This document shows positions 62,311 to 64,000 of a stretch of 64,000 nt of DNA, piece by piece. Where the stretch lies: the NCBI GenBank assembly GCA_910584435.1, contig CAJUAP010000009.1, forward strand, positions 1-64,000. The letters run 5' to 3'. The stretch's first letter is position 1. Each line of letters opens with the position of its first letter. A program made the translations under genes and the position numbers. The notes under the pieces are model-generated. The model was not told the origin of the DNA. It ran no database searches and saw nothing but the letters and a program-made list of their open reading frames with translations. Source of the DNA: an uncultured Acetatifactor sp. Its GTDB lineage: Bacteria > Bacillota > Clostridia > Lachnospirales > Lachnospiraceae.

Positions 62311-63891
62311 CTACTGCTCCAAATAGTCCATCGGATTAACCTTTACACCGTTGACCAGAATCTCAAAGTGCAGGTGCGGTCCCGAAGCAATACCGGTGCT
62401 TCCGCTGAGGGCAATCTTGTCCCCTTGTTTTACACTCTGTCCTACAGTTACCTGTACCCTGCTCAAGTGCGCATATCTGGTCTGTTTACCGTCTTCATGG
62501 CTAATATAGACAACATAGCCGTAACCTCCGCCCCAGCCTGCCTTGGTAACGACACCTCCGCTGGAAGCATAGATTGATGTTCCGGTCGGAACTGCCCAGT
62601 CTACTGCCCTGTGATAGGTGCTTGCGCCTGCAGTAGGTGCAGACCGGGGACCGAAACCTGAGGTAAGGAGGCCGCCGTGGACAGGCGTGATATATGTGGG
62701 CGGAACCACCGTTCCTCTCTCAATCACCTTTGCCACAGCCGCCTGAACCACTTCCTCCTTCAGAATCTCACGGCTCACTTCCTTCTCATTCATATAGGTC
62801 ACATCCGCAATGACACGGCGCAGCCCCGCGGATGGCTGCTGCCGCGTCACGGACTGATTCGTATACCAGTTGGGATTCTCTATATAAACGATATCCGCAT
62901 CATAAATTTCTTCATAATACTTTTCCTCCACCCGTCTAACAGACAATTCCGGTTCCGGAACCGTAATCAACAGCTTGTCCCCCACATTGATGATGGCATT
63001 GATATCCTCCATCCCATTCATCTCCGCAATCCTGTCCATGGGAATATTCAGTTTAATGGCAATCTCCGAAAGAGTATCTCCTGATGCCACTTCATAGACT
63101 GCAGGAGTCTCCTGTTCCATGATCACCAGATTGACTGCCTCCTCCAGGGGCGTCAATTGACTCTGAGGAAGATAGGTCTCAACTGCTTCCACCTCTTCCG
63201 CAAACTCCATGCTGCGGATTCCCAGTTCATAATCGTCAAAATCTCCGTCTGCCTCATCTGCCTGTACGCTTTCTCCCGTAAGTCCTGACAGAAAATTCTG
63301 GACGCCTCCTTCCATATATGACTGCTGCTCCCCTTCCTCCTGCCAGGAAGCATCTGTCACTTTTGCAGTGAGTACATTAAATTCCCTGTCGCTGTCATAA
63401 CTTAGATCCACTGCGAACTTTCCGTTGCTGCCGTACTTATCAACGGCAGCCTGCAGCAGCTGGCGGACCTCTTCCACACTTGCCAGATTGATAATATATT
63501 CGTTTACCTTAAGTGTGTATGCTCTCTGCATGGTCTCATATACGCCGGATTTCAGCGCTTCCTCCATCCTCTCAAGCACCTGTTCCTGCGCGTCTACCTC
63601 TCCCCACAGAATCTCTTCTCCCACCACAGTCATATCGACTTCCATAAATACCAGTTCTTCGCTTTCGGATGCCACGTTCCTGCGGGCCTGCTGCAGCAAT
63701 TCCTCAATATGCGTTTTATCTCCCAGCGTTCCCACATCCCGGCCGTTTATCTGAATGTGGAAACAATTCTCTCCGGTCTCTTCAAAGGGTGTATATCCTT
63801 TCATCAATAACAGCCCCAGAAACAAAACCGACACCGTAGCTTTAATATATGTAAATCTGTATTTTTTATGATTGTTTCTCTTCTTTTTCAT
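62311..63891 (-). CDS. Secreted M23 peptidase with LysM and G5 domains
   Basis: Cell-wall endopeptidase of 526 residues. A basic N-terminus and transmembrane/signal segment (about 15-32) is followed by an acidic variable region (about 190-250). LysM follows (VYEVASGDTLSEIAIKLNIPMD, about 268-312), then a G5-like region (SREILKEEVVQAAVAKVIERGT) and the C-terminal LytM/M23 domain. Metal ligands appear in YHRAVDWAVPTG (HxxxD) and GPHLHFEI (HxH). It probably cleaves peptide cross-links during growth. It lies upstream of murA in the same direction. Confidence 0.93.
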   Translation of the reverse strand: MKKKRNNHKKYRFTYIKATVSVLFLGLLLMKGYTPFEETGENCFHIQINGRDVGTLGDKTHIEELLQQARRNVASESEELVFMEVDMTVVGEEILWGEVDAQEQVLERMEEALKSGVYETMQRAYTLKVNEYIINLASVEEVRQLLQAAVDKYGSNGKFAVDLSYDSDREFNVLTAKVTDASWQEEGEQQSYMEGGVQNFLSGLTGESVQADEADGDFDDYELGIRSMEFAEEVEAVETYLPQSQLTPLEEAVNLVIMEQETPAVYEVASGDTLSEIAIKLNIPMDRIAEMNGMEDINAIINVGDKLLITVPEPELSVRRVEEKYYEEIYDADIVYIENPNWYTNQSVTRQQPSAGLRRVIADVTYMNEKEVSREILKEEVVQAAVAKVIERGTVVPPTYITPVHGGLLTSGFGPRSAPTAGASTYHRAVDWAVPTGTSIYASSGGVVTKAGWGGGYGYVVYISHEDGKQTRYAHLSRVQVTVGQSVKQGDKIALSGSTGIASGPHLHFEILVNGVKVNPMDYLEQ

Positions 63892-64000
63892 AAGGTTACC
63901 ATTTTTCTTTTTCCAACTTGTAAAGCCGGTTCCATCCCGCTTCTTTGAATACCGCTAACAATATATACCGGAAATTATTTCCTGAACCGGTAAAAAATAT

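Overview
The window looks like a chromosomal segment of a Lachnospiraceae-type clostridium (Firmicutes, Clostridia). The basis is the order adk-map-KOW-infA-rpmJ-rpsM-rpsK-rpsD-rpoA-rplQ, the nearby ECF transporter genes, DUF6106 and DUF6056 family proteins, the DapL route to diaminopimelate, an aspS-gatCAB operon behind a T-box, and strong AGGAGG-type ribosome sites. Base composition looks moderate. No prophage, CRISPR array, rRNA, tRNA or transposase gene was seen.

Layout: 1-3 kb ecfT-ecfA2-ecfA1; 3.4-5.8 kb a secreted M15 peptidase and a MATE exporter; 6-13.3 kb the distal half of the spc/alpha ribosomal cluster, with a polytopic membrane protein inserted between infA and rpmJ; 13.4-18.5 kb a GT-C-like membrane protein, guaB, a DUF6106 protein and an anchored hypothetical protein; 18.9-25.2 kb T-box, aspS, gatC, gatA, gatB; 25.5-33.3 kb a DUF6056 protein, dapL, dapF, nadE, hslO; 33.3-38.4 kb a methyltransferase, popT-like DUF368, hisC, a glycosyltransferase and a Uma2-like protein; 38.7-42.7 kb an hflK/hflC SPFH pair and an Amt-PII fusion; 43-54 kb recQ, a solute-binding lipoprotein, a broken AgrC-like kinase with its LytTR regulator, an OmpR-type two-component system and a HAD protein; 54-57 kb a double GNAT, a PNPOx-like flavoprotein and a MarR regulator; 57.4-59 kb an Lsa-like ABC-F gene behind an attenuator-like leader; 59-64 kb SAM-I riboswitch-metK, murA and an M23 endopeptidase. 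Most genes lie on the minus strand.

Regulation visible in the DNA includes a T-box with an overlapping GAAC specifier ahead of aspS-gatCAB, a SAM-I riboswitch ahead of metK, a short upstream ORF and nested hairpins ahead of the ABC-F gene, a 15-bp operator-like array ahead of marR, a structured leader ahead of amt-glnB, and several good sigma-A promoters.

The most unusual signal is the density of small repeats tied to gene boundaries. At least four dispersed families (named R1-R4 here) sit at stop codons or supply ribosome-binding sites. Five genes have tandem duplications that run across their stop codon. GatA, DapF and a sensor kinase carry in-frame, repeat-like insertions. Together these suggest a genome in which short hairpin repeats and slippage-type duplications keep reshaping gene ends and linkers.
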